Source of the DNA: Candidatus Acidiferrum typicum
GTDB lineage: Bacteria > Acidobacteriota > Terriglobia > Acidiferrales > UBA7541
Length of the DNA: 64,000 nucleotides
Direction: 5' to 3'
Assembly (NCBI GenBank): GCA_025463055.1
Contig: JAOAPV010000084.1
Coordinates: 1-64,000 of the forward strand
In this document: positions 9,139 through 17,241 of the stretch, piece by piece
Numbering within the stretch: position 1 is the first letter of the stretch
Layout: each line of letters starts with the position of its first letter
Notes under the pieces: model-generated
Told to the model about the DNA's origin: nothing
The model's input: only the letters and a program-made list of their open reading frames with translations
The model's database searches: none
Translations under genes and position numbers: made by a program

Positions 9139-10191
9139 CTACGCGGGCAACTTCGAACCTGTGCCGGCGATGGCGTTCAGTGAATTTTCGCGATTGTCGT
9201 AGTATTTCGCGTAATAGGAACGGTAATCACCCGCACGCACGTCGGAAACCCATTCGCTGTTCTTCTTGTACCACTCGATCGTCTGGCGAAGGCCATTCTC
9301 CAACGAAATTTCCGGTTTCCAGCCGAGCTCAACTTCGATCTTGGTGGAATCGAGAGCGTAGCGCCGGTCGTGGCCGGGGCGGTCGGCGACGTAACCTAGC
9401 AAGCTCTCTGGCTTGGCGATCAAACGGAGTAAGCGCCGCGCGACAGCGAGGTTCTCCTCCACGTGCGATCCGCCGATGTTGTAGACTTCTCCGATCTTCC
9501 CTCGCTCGAGAACAGCTAGAATGCCGCGGCAATTGTCTTCCACGTGTAGCCAATCGCGTTGCTGCTTGCCGTCGCCGTAAATGGGAAGAGATTTGTCGTT
9601 GAGCGCATTGGTGATCATCAGCGGCAGGAACTTTTCCGGAAACTGATAAGGACCGTAATTGTTCGATGAGCGGGTGATCAAAGCGGGAAAGTTGTACGTG
9701 CGCACATAAGAGCGAACGAGGAGGTCCGAGGCAGCTTTGGAAGCGGAATAGGGGCTGCTCGGCTGAATCGGAGAGTCTTCGCCGGCGAAGGCTCCAGGAG
9801 CAACGTCGCCGTAGACTTCGTCTGTGGAAATGTGAACGAAACGCGAGACACCGAGTTTGCGAGCGACCTCAAGGAGAGTGAACGTCCCTGTTACGTTTGT
9901 TTGAATCACCGGAGCGGGTTCGTAAATGCTCCGGTCGACGTGCGATTCAGCGGCAAAATGGACGACCGCATCGCAACCGCGCATGGCGGCTTCCGCCACT
10001 ATGGGATCGCAAATGTCGCCTTTGACGAATTGATATCCGGCATGGTCATCGATCGAGTGGAGATTGGCCAGATTGCCTGCATAGGTCAATTTGTCGTAGT
10101 TAATGATCGCGTGATTATTTCTTGCCTGCAGAACATGGCGGATGAAATTGGAGCCTATGAAACCTGCTCCGCCGCTGACGAATATCTTCAT
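9139..10191 (-). CDS. rfbB: dTDP-glucose 4,6-dehydratase
   Basis: A 350-residue extended short-chain dehydrogenase that makes dTDP-4-keto-6-deoxyglucose from dTDP-glucose. Motifs include SGGAGFIGSNFI near residue 6 (NAD binding), HFAAESHVDRSI, the STDEVYGD active-site stretch with the Asp-Glu pair, YSASKAASD (YxxxK), RSSNNYGPYQFPEK and the GDGKQQRDWLHVEDN block, all diagnostic of RmlB. The start overlaps the rfbA stop by 4 bases. The last 20 residues after YYAKYYDNR are variable in the family. Confidence 0.97.
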   Translation of the reverse strand: MKIFVSGGAGFIGSNFIRHVLQARNNHAIINYDKLTYAGNLANLHSIDDHAGYQFVKGDICDPIVAEAAMRGCDAVVHFAAESHVDRSIYEPAPVIQTNVTGTFTLLEVARKLGVSRFVHISTDEVYGDVAPGAFAGEDSPIQPSSPYSASKAASDLLVRSYVRTYNFPALITRSSNNYGPYQFPEKFLPLMITNALNDKSLPIYGDGKQQRDWLHVEDNCRGILAVLERGKIGEVYNIGGSHVEENLAVARRLLRLIAKPESLLGYVADRPGHDRRYALDSTKIEVELGWKPEISLENGLRQTIEWYKKNSEWVSDVRAGDYRSYYAKYYDNRENSLNAIAGTGSKLPA

Positions 10192-10964
10192 CGGGCGACT
10201 TCCCCGCTTGTTGGGCGTCCCGCTAGCTCTTCAGTCGGGATCATATTGGCGCCGGTTTCTGCCACGAGATTGTTAGCCCGCAGGAGAGAGTCGAACGTGC
10301 CGGCATCGGTCCACCAGCCGTCGAGAATCTCATAGGTTAAATTGCCTTCCTCGAGGTAGAAATTGTTCACATCGGTAATTTCGAGTTCGCCGCGGCCCGA
10401 GGGTCTCAAGCGCCGGATTTTTTGGAACACGGTGGAATCGTACAAGTAGATTCCGATTACGGCGTAGTTCGATTTGGGTTTGCGCGGTTTTTCTTCGATG
10501 CTGACGACACGATCACCGCGGACCTCGGCGACGCCGAAACGCTCAGCGTCTTCAACTTCTTTAAGTAGAATCTTCGCCCCATGGCTTTGCTTTTTGAAAT
10601 TTTCGACGGCTTTGCGGACGTTGTTTTCAATAATGTTATCGCCCAGGACTACGCAAACGGGCTCGCCATCCGCAAAATGCTCGGCCAGACCCAAAGCCTC
10701 CGCTATGCCACCCTCGCCGTCTTGGTAGGTGTAATTGATGTGCTTCAAGCCAAAGTCGCGGCCATTGCCCAGGAGTCGGAGAAATTCTCCGGCGTTCTTT
10801 CCGCCTGTGACAAGCAGGATCTCCTGGATTCCGGCATTAACAAGCGTCTGGATGGGGTAGTACACCATTGGCTTGTCGTAAACGGGCAGCAAATGCTTGT
10901 TCGTGACGCGCGTAAGCGGATTGAGACGGCTGCCGGTTCCACCGGCAAGGACCACGCCTCTCAT
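10188..10964 (-). CDS. rfbA: glucose-1-phosphate thymidylyltransferase
   Basis: A 258-residue nucleotidyltransferase that forms dTDP-glucose from glucose-1-phosphate and dTTP. The N-terminal signature GVVLAGGTGSRLNPLT, the substrate-binding KPMVYYPIQTL, the metal-binding GDNIIENN and the EEKPRKPKSNYAVIGIY and LEITDVNN segments identify an RfbA/RmlA-type enzyme of the shorter class; E. coli RfbA has about 290 residues. It is the first gene of the rhamnose block and is separated from the upstream HAD gene by 227 bases containing a decayed FG-GAP fragment, so this block may have its own promoter or have been joined later. Confidence 0.94.
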   Translation of the reverse strand: MRGVVLAGGTGSRLNPLTRVTNKHLLPVYDKPMVYYPIQTLVNAGIQEILLVTGGKNAGEFLRLLGNGRDFGLKHINYTYQDGEGGIAEALGLAEHFADGEPVCVVLGDNIIENNVRKAVENFKKQSHGAKILLKEVEDAERFGVAEVRGDRVVSIEEKPRKPKSNYAVIGIYLYDSTVFQKIRRLRPSGRGELEITDVNNFYLEEGNLTYEILDGWWTDAGTFDSLLRANNLVAETGANMIPTEELAGRPTSGEVAR

Positions 10965-10990
10965 CTATGCCTCCTGCTAGAGGACCTAAA

Positions 10991-11098
10991 TCATCGAATA
11001 AGAACACTGTATCTTCCCACCGCCAACTCCAATTTGCCATCTTTGTTGAAGTTGACCGCCACTACGTTCCCATCGCCAACGATGTCCGCGTGAGCGCC
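10991..11098 (-). pseudogene. FG-GAP/VCBS repeat remnant between the heptose and rhamnose blocks
   Basis: On the minus strand a start-less frame that runs on in phase from the HAD stop reads ADIVGDGNVVAVNFNKDGKL and then ELAVGRYSVLIR before a TGA at 10991-10993. The pattern (DxxGDG, VNFNKDGKLELAVG, SVLIR) is that of one FG-GAP/VCBS propeller repeat, as found in secreted repeat proteins. There is no ATG/GTG start that would give a full protein. It looks like the 3' scrap of a larger gene left at a junction. Confidence 0.55.
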
Positions 11099-11191
11099 AT
11101 TACTGGCGCAGATCAATTCTGCGTACCGGGAACGATCACGGAATTGCGATAAAAGGAGGAGCGTGCCTAGCAGAAGAGATTCGCGAAGGGA

Positions 11192-11881
11192 CTAGATGAG
11201 GGTGCCAAGTGGACGGAAAACTGTGCCATTAGACGAGAAGTGCCGGAGTTTCGCGTATGAGAGATCGCAAAAATTTGGAACAACGGAGATCGCTCCGGCA
11301 GCAAGTAGAGTGGACGCGCGGTCAGCCTGCGCGATACCGATACACATCATGCCAGATGATCTAGCAGCTTTGACGCCTGAAACGGCGTCTTCGAATGCCA
11401 AGAGCTCTGAAGGACAGATTCCCAACTTTCGGGCTGCCTTAAGAAAAACGGCTGGGTTGGGCTTGCCCTGATCTACTTCATCCGCTGTGACAACTACTGG
11501 AAAGTGTCTCCTCAGCTCGAGCCGATCTAAAAGGAAGGTAAGCCGACTCCTGCTTGCTGAGCTGGCTATACCTAAGGCAACCTTTGCGTCCTGCAGATCT
11601 TCCAAGAAATCAGAAAAGCCCTCGACCGTCTGAACATCTGCCGCTTCGTCTCGAAATAGCTCCTCTTTTCGAAGCCCGTATTCGACAACTTGTTCTGGGT
11701 CTAGTTCACCCAAAAAGTGGCGGAGAATGTCTTCCCGTTTTCTACCATCGAGCACGAACTGCAATTGCGATTCAGAGACAGTTTTTCCGATAGATTCGAG
11801 GAACTTCTTCCATGCGCGTTTGTGTACTGGATGGCTGTCGACTATAACCCCATCGAAATCGAAAACGACGCCCCTAAACAA
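11192..11881 (-). CDS. HAD-superfamily (beta-phosphoglucomutase-like) phosphatase, probable heptose pathway
   Basis: A 229-residue HAD-IA hydrolase. Motif I is FDFDGVIVDSHPVHKRAW, motif II IASSASRSR, motif III GKPNPAVFLKAA, and motif IV FEDAVSGVKAA, so all catalytic elements are present. The preferred start is TTG at 11881, which has a GAGGTGA ribosome-binding site 5 bases upstream inside the end of hddC (8-base overlap); the frame can be extended to 11965 but that would overlap hddC by 92 bases. Position directly after gmhA/hddA/hddC suggests it removes the 7-phosphate of heptose-1,7-bisphosphate, the job usually done by GmhB, which belongs to a different HAD subfamily (HAD-IIIA). That role is inference; a beta-phosphoglucomutase or sugar-phosphatase role is the alternative. 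Confidence 0.82.
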   Translation of the reverse strand: MFRGVVFDFDGVIVDSHPVHKRAWKKFLESIGKTVSESQLQFVLDGRKREDILRHFLGELDPEQVVEYGLRKEELFRDEAADVQTVEGFSDFLEDLQDAKVALGIASSASRSRLTFLLDRLELRRHFPVVVTADEVDQGKPNPAVFLKAARKLGICPSELLAFEDAVSGVKAARSSGMMCIGIAQADRASTLLAAGAISVVPNFCDLSYAKLRHFSSNGTVFRPLGTLI

Positions 11882-12599
11882 TGAGGTCACCTCGTTCGTG
11901 AGTTTGAGAGAGCCCAGGCCACATCCGCTGAGCAATCTGGTACGTTTCAAGGGTTCCGACATCAATCAGGAAATCCTGCAGTCGATAAGCTGCCATTTGA
12001 CCAACCGCGAGGGGTAGAGCGTGAAAGCCGAGATCCGCCGGCAACGTCCGTGGGATAACATCCAGAAAAGACGGTGTGGCCAGCATCAACCCAGAAAAGG
12101 CTAGATTTCCGATAGGCGCCTTAGGCTTTTCCACAAAATCACGGACTACATCTTTCTCGTCAACCTGGACGATGCCACACCGCGACGGGTCCGGAACTTC
12201 ATATACGCCAATTGTAGCGATCTGGTCATGGCTGTCATGGAAAGCGCGCATTCGATTCAGATTGGCCGTGGTAAGAACGTCCGCATAGAACACCCAAAAG
12301 GATTTTTCATTCCTAACCCAGTCCTGGTTCGCGAGAACAGTCCCTGCACTACCGAGGAGGGTTGGTTCTTCAAAAAGCAGCACGCCTAATTCCGCCTTGT
12401 TTGTTTCGATGAACTTACGAACAGCATCCCCATGAGAATGAACGTTGATCAAGATTTCATCCACGCCATACCGACGGCAAAGCTCGAACCAAATTTGCAA
12501 AACGGGTACTCCTCGGATTGGTAGCAGACACTTTGGAGTAGCATCGGTCAATGGCCGCAATCGAGTACCCAGACCTCCTGCGAGCAGGAATGCTTTCAT
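11874..12599 (-). CDS. hddC: D-glycero-D-manno-heptose 1-phosphate guanylyltransferase-like nucleotidyltransferase
   Basis: A 241-residue NTP-transferase. It begins MKAFLLAGGLGTRLRPLTDATPKCLLPI, the pyrophosphorylase signature, followed by the LGSAGTVL and VFYADVLT (metal-binding Asp) segments. HddC activates D-glycero-alpha-D-manno-heptose 1-phosphate with GTP. The match to HddC rather than to mannose-1-phosphate guanylyltransferase rests on its short length and on the neighbouring hddA and gmhA. It overlaps the HAD gene by 8 bases and follows hddA after 39 bases. Confidence 0.85.
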   Translation of the reverse strand: MKAFLLAGGLGTRLRPLTDATPKCLLPIRGVPVLQIWFELCRRYGVDEILINVHSHGDAVRKFIETNKAELGVLLFEEPTLLGSAGTVLANQDWVRNEKSFWVFYADVLTTANLNRMRAFHDSHDQIATIGVYEVPDPSRCGIVQVDEKDVVRDFVEKPKAPIGNLAFSGLMLATPSFLDVIPRTLPADLGFHALPLAVGQMAAYRLQDFLIDVGTLETYQIAQRMWPGLSQTHERGDLIV

Positions 12600-12638
12600 C
12601 AGATGAATTTATTGGCGAGATTGAAGAGCAATTAGAAT

Positions 12639-13751
12639 TTAGAGAGAGCTTCCTGTAGACCCATACGTACGGCTCTTAGATTTGTCCGCAACCGGAGCGA
12701 AGGTCCATCGCATGCCGCCGTTTTCATCTCCATCAATGAATGGGTCGTCCGCGACAACCTGCGCACCCTGAAAGTCGAATTCAAAACCCATCTCGCGGGC
12801 TCCCAAGGCTGTTAGATCTTCCCGAACACCTTGCTGGTGCTGTTGCGGACAGAACAGAAGAAGGAATCCGCCTCCTCCTGCGCCGGTGATCTTACCTCCG
12901 ATTGCGCCGTTTCGGAGTGCGGTGTCATACATCTCATCGATACGAATGTTGGAAATCTTCGACGAAAGCCGCTTCTTGATTTCCCAACCTTCATGGAGCA
13001 AAAGGCCAAATTTGCTTAGTTCTCCGGCGTGCAGCGTATCCTTCATAGGCTGCGCCAGTCTGCGAATCTCGTGCAAGTACTCAACCATACCACTGTCCAT
13101 GCTTCGTGTGGACTTTTCTTGTTCCTCAAGAATTGTCCACGAGTGATGGGACGCACCCGTAAAAAAAAGCAAGAGGTTCGACTGAAGCTCGCGAACAAGG
13201 TCAGGTTCCAGGTTCAAAGGCTCAACGTGAGTCGTGCCGTCCTGGTGAAAGGAGATGAAATTGAGGCCACCGAACGCAGATGCGTACTCATCTTGCTTAC
13301 CGACAGGTTTACGCAGGACGTTGCGGGCAATATGGAACGCGCGCTCGGCCAACTCATATTTTGATAGATGGATATGGCTATAGGCCGCAAGAATCTTTGT
13401 GAGATTGACGCAAACACTGGCTGATGAACCGAGTCCCGTTCCTGGAGGGATTTCGGAAGCAAGAAACAGATTAACGGAGGCATCACAACCAAACTCTTTG
13501 AGAACGGCCAGGGGAATTTCCAAAGCGTTGCCACGAATCTCCATCCGCGCGATATCTTGCCAGGTTTCCACGACTCGGAGATCCGCCGAGATGACTTGGA
13601 TCTTGCCATCACCTCTTTTTTCCAGGACTGTATAGAAGTGCTTGTTGATGGCAGCACTGAGAACACACCCACCGAAGCTTTCATAATAGGATGGTAGGTC
13701 TGTTCCACCACCTCCAAAGCTGATACGGACGGGGCTACGAACGATTAGCAT
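12639..13751 (-). CDS. hddA: D-glycero-alpha-D-manno-heptose 7-phosphate kinase (GHMP kinase)
   Basis: A 370-residue GHMP kinase. The N-terminus MLIVRSPVRISFGGGGTDLPSYY is the signature of the HddA branch. The ATP loop PPGTGLGSSASVCVN lies near residue 105, and the C-terminal GGKITGAGGGGFLLLF is motif 3. HddA phosphorylates heptose 7-phosphate at the anomeric position to give the alpha-1,7-bisphosphate used for GDP-heptose. The start has a good ribosome-binding site (GAGGAG, 7 bases upstream) inside the preceding gene, with a 17-base overlap. The final 30 residues after about 340 are not family-like. Confidence 0.9.
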   Translation of the reverse strand: MLIVRSPVRISFGGGGTDLPSYYESFGGCVLSAAINKHFYTVLEKRGDGKIQVISADLRVVETWQDIARMEIRGNALEIPLAVLKEFGCDASVNLFLASEIPPGTGLGSSASVCVNLTKILAAYSHIHLSKYELAERAFHIARNVLRKPVGKQDEYASAFGGLNFISFHQDGTTHVEPLNLEPDLVRELQSNLLLFFTGASHHSWTILEEQEKSTRSMDSGMVEYLHEIRRLAQPMKDTLHAGELSKFGLLLHEGWEIKKRLSSKISNIRIDEMYDTALRNGAIGGKITGAGGGGFLLLFCPQQHQQGVREDLTALGAREMGFEFDFQGAQVVADDPFIDGDENGGMRWTFAPVADKSKSRTYGSTGSSL

Positions 13752-15165
13752 CGATCAGCTCCTCGGCTACGAGGTTGTTCGCCTGGCTACGAAAGCTCGT
13801 AGCCTGAGGAGCAACGGGCTCCTGTCTGAGACCCCGGATAAACACAGTCCATACTGTCTGCACGATCAGGCTAAGATCCAGAAATGGCGACCAGTTAGAG
13901 ATGTACTGCAAATCGAAACGTGCTTTCTCATCGGATGAGTGTTGCTCGCGCAGCCCATGTACCTGAGCGAGACCGGTCACACCAGCTCGAACCTTCAAGC
14001 GCTGCCGCTGCCAGTCCGAGTAGTATTTCACTCTCTCTGCCGATTCAGGCCGCGGGCCAACAAGAGACATATCGCCCTGCAAAACATTCCACATCTGCGG
14101 CAACTCAGTGAGACTCCACCTGACGAAGAGTCGCTCATATCGCTCCGGATTTGCCGCGTGCCGATCCACATTCAGCCGATACATTTCAAAGGGTGCTCCG
14201 CCCCGGCCGCAGCGGGATTCGCTTCTAAACGCCTTCCCCTTTTTGTTGTAGACCACTAGAGCAGCGAGACCAAGAACGGGCGAAGCAAAGACCAATATTC
14301 CTAGGCTCAATACGAAATCAACCGCTCGCTTGATGGCGAAACGAGCGGCCGAACGGTTAGGTTCCCGAATTGACAAAAGCGGGAGCCCATCGACCTCCAC
14401 TAATTCCGCCTTTGAAATATATAAGTCATACCAGTACGGAACGAGATATACCCGGATGGATGCTCGCCGACAAGAGGCAATGAGTTTTCGAACTTCTGGG
14501 CTATCGGGTTGCGGCATCGCGATAATGAGCTTCACTATCTTTTGTTGAACCAGAAGCTCCTCTACCTGCAGAGTCTTGACAGAAGTGAACGGTCCCTCCA
14601 GTGAACTCACGAAGCCGTTCGAGATCTCGGGGTCTCCAGGAAATAGAAATCCTACGATTTGAAAAGGCATTTCTGGGTGCGATGCAATTTTAGTCGCGAG
14701 TTCTCGAGCTACAGGTCCGTGCCCAAGAATCACGCAGCGACGATCTGCCGCATTTCTTAGCTCGGAGGTGACCAGAAAACGGACCAGACACCGCCCCCCA
14801 ACGATCCCGGGGAGATATGCAAGGGCAAAGTAGAACAGGACGAGACGGGAGTAGTAGAAATGCTGAGTGACGAAGGCAGCGGCCAATAAAACGACCATTA
14901 GAAACGAAACGGCTACGAACAGCTTGGAAACAATCGTGGGGAAATGCCACCCGCCCTTAAAGCCATCTAGGCTCATCTCGAAGTAAAGAAAAGTCCACGC
15001 CACAATGGCAGCGACCATCGCAAACGAATAGCTTTGAAAATGTTGCGCAAAATCGTTCACACCTTCCTGGCGACTGTATCGTAGGCTGATGCCAATTACT
15101 AAGGCACCGAGGACCCAGAGCAAATCGGCAGCCAGTATCAAATAGCGGATATTCTTAGCTCTCAT
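13735..15165 (-). CDS. WcaJ-like polyprenyl glycosylphosphotransferase with altered catalytic pair
   Basis: A 476-residue membrane protein with the layout of WcaJ/WbaP enzymes: four N-terminal membrane helices (residues about 5-110), a CoA-binding-like Rossmann domain (CVILGHGPVARELATKI, about 145-250), a membrane hairpin (about 285-305) and the C-terminal phosphoglycosyl transferase domain ending in NVLQGDMSLVGPRPE. Such enzymes load the first sugar phosphate onto undecaprenyl phosphate. Two key parts differ from the family: the usual DELPQ catalytic pair is Thr353-Glu354 (SLTELPQ), and the KFRSM block is replaced by YRLNV with a shortened segment after it. It may be inactive or altered. A canonical enzyme is encoded at 17242. 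Its stop overlaps hddA by 17 bases. Confidence 0.88.
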   Translation of the reverse strand: MRAKNIRYLILAADLLWVLGALVIGISLRYSRQEGVNDFAQHFQSYSFAMVAAIVAWTFLYFEMSLDGFKGGWHFPTIVSKLFVAVSFLMVVLLAAAFVTQHFYYSRLVLFYFALAYLPGIVGGRCLVRFLVTSELRNAADRRCVILGHGPVARELATKIASHPEMPFQIVGFLFPGDPEISNGFVSSLEGPFTSVKTLQVEELLVQQKIVKLIIAMPQPDSPEVRKLIASCRRASIRVYLVPYWYDLYISKAELVEVDGLPLLSIREPNRSAARFAIKRAVDFVLSLGILVFASPVLGLAALVVYNKKGKAFRSESRCGRGGAPFEMYRLNVDRHAANPERYERLFVRWSLTELPQMWNVLQGDMSLVGPRPESAERVKYYSDWQRQRLKVRAGVTGLAQVHGLREQHSSDEKARFDLQYISNWSPFLDLSLIVQTVWTVFIRGLRQEPVAPQATSFRSQANNLVAEELIDANRS

Positions 15166-15285
15166 TTTTTAGAAGGACTGAGATTATGAGTTTCTTTTGA
15201 ATTTAATCTTAAGATGGGTGAGGCAGTTAGGCCTTGTGCGCAGGAAGCTTTTCGGTCGCCAGCCATCGCTGCAGCGAGATTGAAT

Positions 15286-15894
15286 CTATCCCGTGCAGGA
15301 TGCAGAAATGCTACGCTGAGACAACCTGCTGTACACAATTCGAAAAATCGAGTGCGCCATGGCGAGATGCAAATCTTCGATAATTTGCATGTTGTTAGAA
15401 GGAACGACGACGCAGGTGTCGCAGAGAGACTTCATCTCACCTCCTTGGAAACCCGACATACCAACCGTTGCTGCTCGCGCCTCTCGCGCCACCCGCAGAG
15501 CATTTAGCACATTCTTGGAATTTCCGCTTCCGCTTATGGCAAACACAATGTCTTGTGGCTGGACAAAGTTCCTCAGCTGTTCCGAAAAAACATCTTCGTA
15601 ACTCGAATCGTTCGCCCAAGCTGTCAGCGTAGGCAGATTGTCAGTCAAGGCGAGCACACGAAACCTCTTGCCTCCGTTGCAGTACGCTGTGCCCTTTCCG
15701 AGATCGCAAGCAAGATGTGACGCCAATGAGGCGCTTCCGCCATTTCCGAACAGATATACCGTGCGGCCGGCTTCGTGAGCTTCCACGAGGTTATCAGCGA
15801 TCTGGTCAATCTCGTCGTGTGAAAGAGAAACCAGAACACGTTGTAATTCCTCAAAATACTGCTTTGAGCCCAAAATCTCGTTGTCACTGTTCAT
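15286..15894 (-). CDS. gmhA: sedoheptulose-7-phosphate isomerase (SIS domain)
   Basis: A 202-residue SIS-domain protein of GmhA type. It isomerises sedoheptulose 7-phosphate to D-glycero-D-manno-heptose 7-phosphate, the entry step of the heptose pathway. Visible features are FGNGGSASLASHLACDLGKG (phosphosugar binding), the AISGSGNSKNVLNALR loop and the C-terminal EDLHLAMAHSIFR with the metal-binding/catalytic Glu and His typical of GmhA. The ATG at 15894 has GAGGA 8 bases upstream; an in-frame GTG seven codons earlier is less likely. About 160 bases separate it from the epimerase gene and 120 from the glycosylphosphotransferase. Confidence 0.92.
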   Translation of the reverse strand: MNSDNEILGSKQYFEELQRVLVSLSHDEIDQIADNLVEAHEAGRTVYLFGNGGSASLASHLACDLGKGTAYCNGGKRFRVLALTDNLPTLTAWANDSSYEDVFSEQLRNFVQPQDIVFAISGSGNSKNVLNALRVAREARAATVGMSGFQGGEMKSLCDTCVVVPSNNMQIIEDLHLAMAHSIFRIVYSRLSQRSISASCTG

Positions 15895-16055
15895 GCGGCG
15901 TTCCTCGGGATTCACACATCTACTCTCGGACCGTTTACTAGCAAAACGAATTACAGAAACTGTACAACGTATTTCCGGGCCCGCAACTTTTTATTTGCAC
16001 CTTGCACCTTTGACGTGAATTTATTCTTGAAGGTTTTAGTTTTTGCGGCTCTAGC

Positions 16056-17174
16056 TTAACGACCATTACTCGCCTGAAGAACGACTCCCGCTCTTCTCAT
16101 TGCACCGTGCGCGTCGTGGATTTGCGCTGGGATTCCGCCAATACTTTCAACCCATGTAAGAAAATCATCCAAGATTGTCGAGAGGTCGTATTTGGGACGC
16201 CATCCGAGCCGCTTAAGTTTGTCCACCTTCGACACACTGTTCCGATTGTCTCCGCGTCGGTATTCTCCACCGAGGCTTATTTCTACGTCCGACGAAAGCT
16301 TTTTGCGAACAAGGTCTGCATACTCCAGCACAGTTGTCGACTTGCCGCTGCCGACATTAAACGCTTGAAAGTTTGCATCGTCGCTTTCCAAAACTCGAAG
16401 GTTTGCTGCTACCACGTCATCGATATGAATAAAGTCTCTAGTCTGAAGGCCGTCCTCATAGACGATTAGCGGCTCTCGTTGGAGAGCTCGCCCCACAAAT
16501 ATGCGGCAGACTCCAGAGTACTGGTTGAACAGAGACTGCCGCGGGCCCTGTGTAATCGAATAACGAAGAGCGACGGTCGGAATTCCATGAAGCCAGCCGA
16601 TGCCAAGCGCAATTTTCTCCTCGGCGAGTTTCGAAACCGCGTACTGATTATATGGATTGGTGTTTTCTTCGGTCAGCAAGTGTGCGTTGGACGGCTGATT
16701 ACATTCGGGACATTTCACATCCCAATCCGCCCGAAAGAGCTGATCCTGACTCCTCGGGTGTGGTTGGAAGAATCCATGAACTGAGCAACTATATTGACCT
16801 TCCCCGTAAACCGCTTGAGAAGAGGCCACTATGACTTTCTTGACCTGCAGCTTCTCTTGAACGATCAGCTCGTAAAGCAAAGCCGTGCTAACAGCATTTA
16901 CATGCAAGAATCGAGAGAAATCTGGCATGTAATCCTGATAGGCTGCCTGATGGGACACTACATCTACATCCTTCAGGGCCGCAAGTAGTGTGTCGCGGTC
17001 GGTTACGTCTCCTCGAATGAAATCCACTTCGCGAGGAAGGTGTGTTGCCTGGCCGCTCGGATGGACTTTCCGATCGAGACTGTCCAGGACGCGAACTTGG
17101 AAACCCTCCTTCAGAAAGCGATCCACCAAATGAGACCCAATAAAACCTGCGCCACCTGTTATCAAAACTCGCAT
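16056..17174 (-). CDS. NAD-dependent epimerase, dTDP-L-rhamnose 4-epimerase type
   Basis: A 372-residue extended SDR. MRVLITGGAGFIGSHLVDRF opens the protein, ASSQAVYGEG and YNQYAVSKLAEE (YxxxK) form the active site, and a Cys-containing insert follows VYGEG: YSCSVHG, then about 25 residues later VKCPEC. This His/Cys insert is seen in dTDP-L-rhamnose 4-epimerases and relatives (WbiB/Tll-like), which make dTDP-6-deoxy-L-talose. Because rfbABCD are present, that substrate is plausible; UDP- or GDP-sugars are alternatives. The start is set at 17174, with GGAGG 8 bases upstream; an in-frame ATG six codons earlier overlaps that site. Confidence 0.85.
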   Translation of the reverse strand: MRVLITGGAGFIGSHLVDRFLKEGFQVRVLDSLDRKVHPSGQATHLPREVDFIRGDVTDRDTLLAALKDVDVVSHQAAYQDYMPDFSRFLHVNAVSTALLYELIVQEKLQVKKVIVASSQAVYGEGQYSCSVHGFFQPHPRSQDQLFRADWDVKCPECNQPSNAHLLTEENTNPYNQYAVSKLAEEKIALGIGWLHGIPTVALRYSITQGPRQSLFNQYSGVCRIFVGRALQREPLIVYEDGLQTRDFIHIDDVVAANLRVLESDDANFQAFNVGSGKSTTVLEYADLVRKKLSSDVEISLGGEYRRGDNRNSVSKVDKLKRLGWRPKYDLSTILDDFLTWVESIGGIPAQIHDAHGAMRRAGVVLQASNGR

Positions 17175-17241
17175 TCTCGAATTCCTCCGCATGGGAATGG
17201 CTCGTTTAGGTCATTTTTTCAGAGAAACCTGACAACAGATT

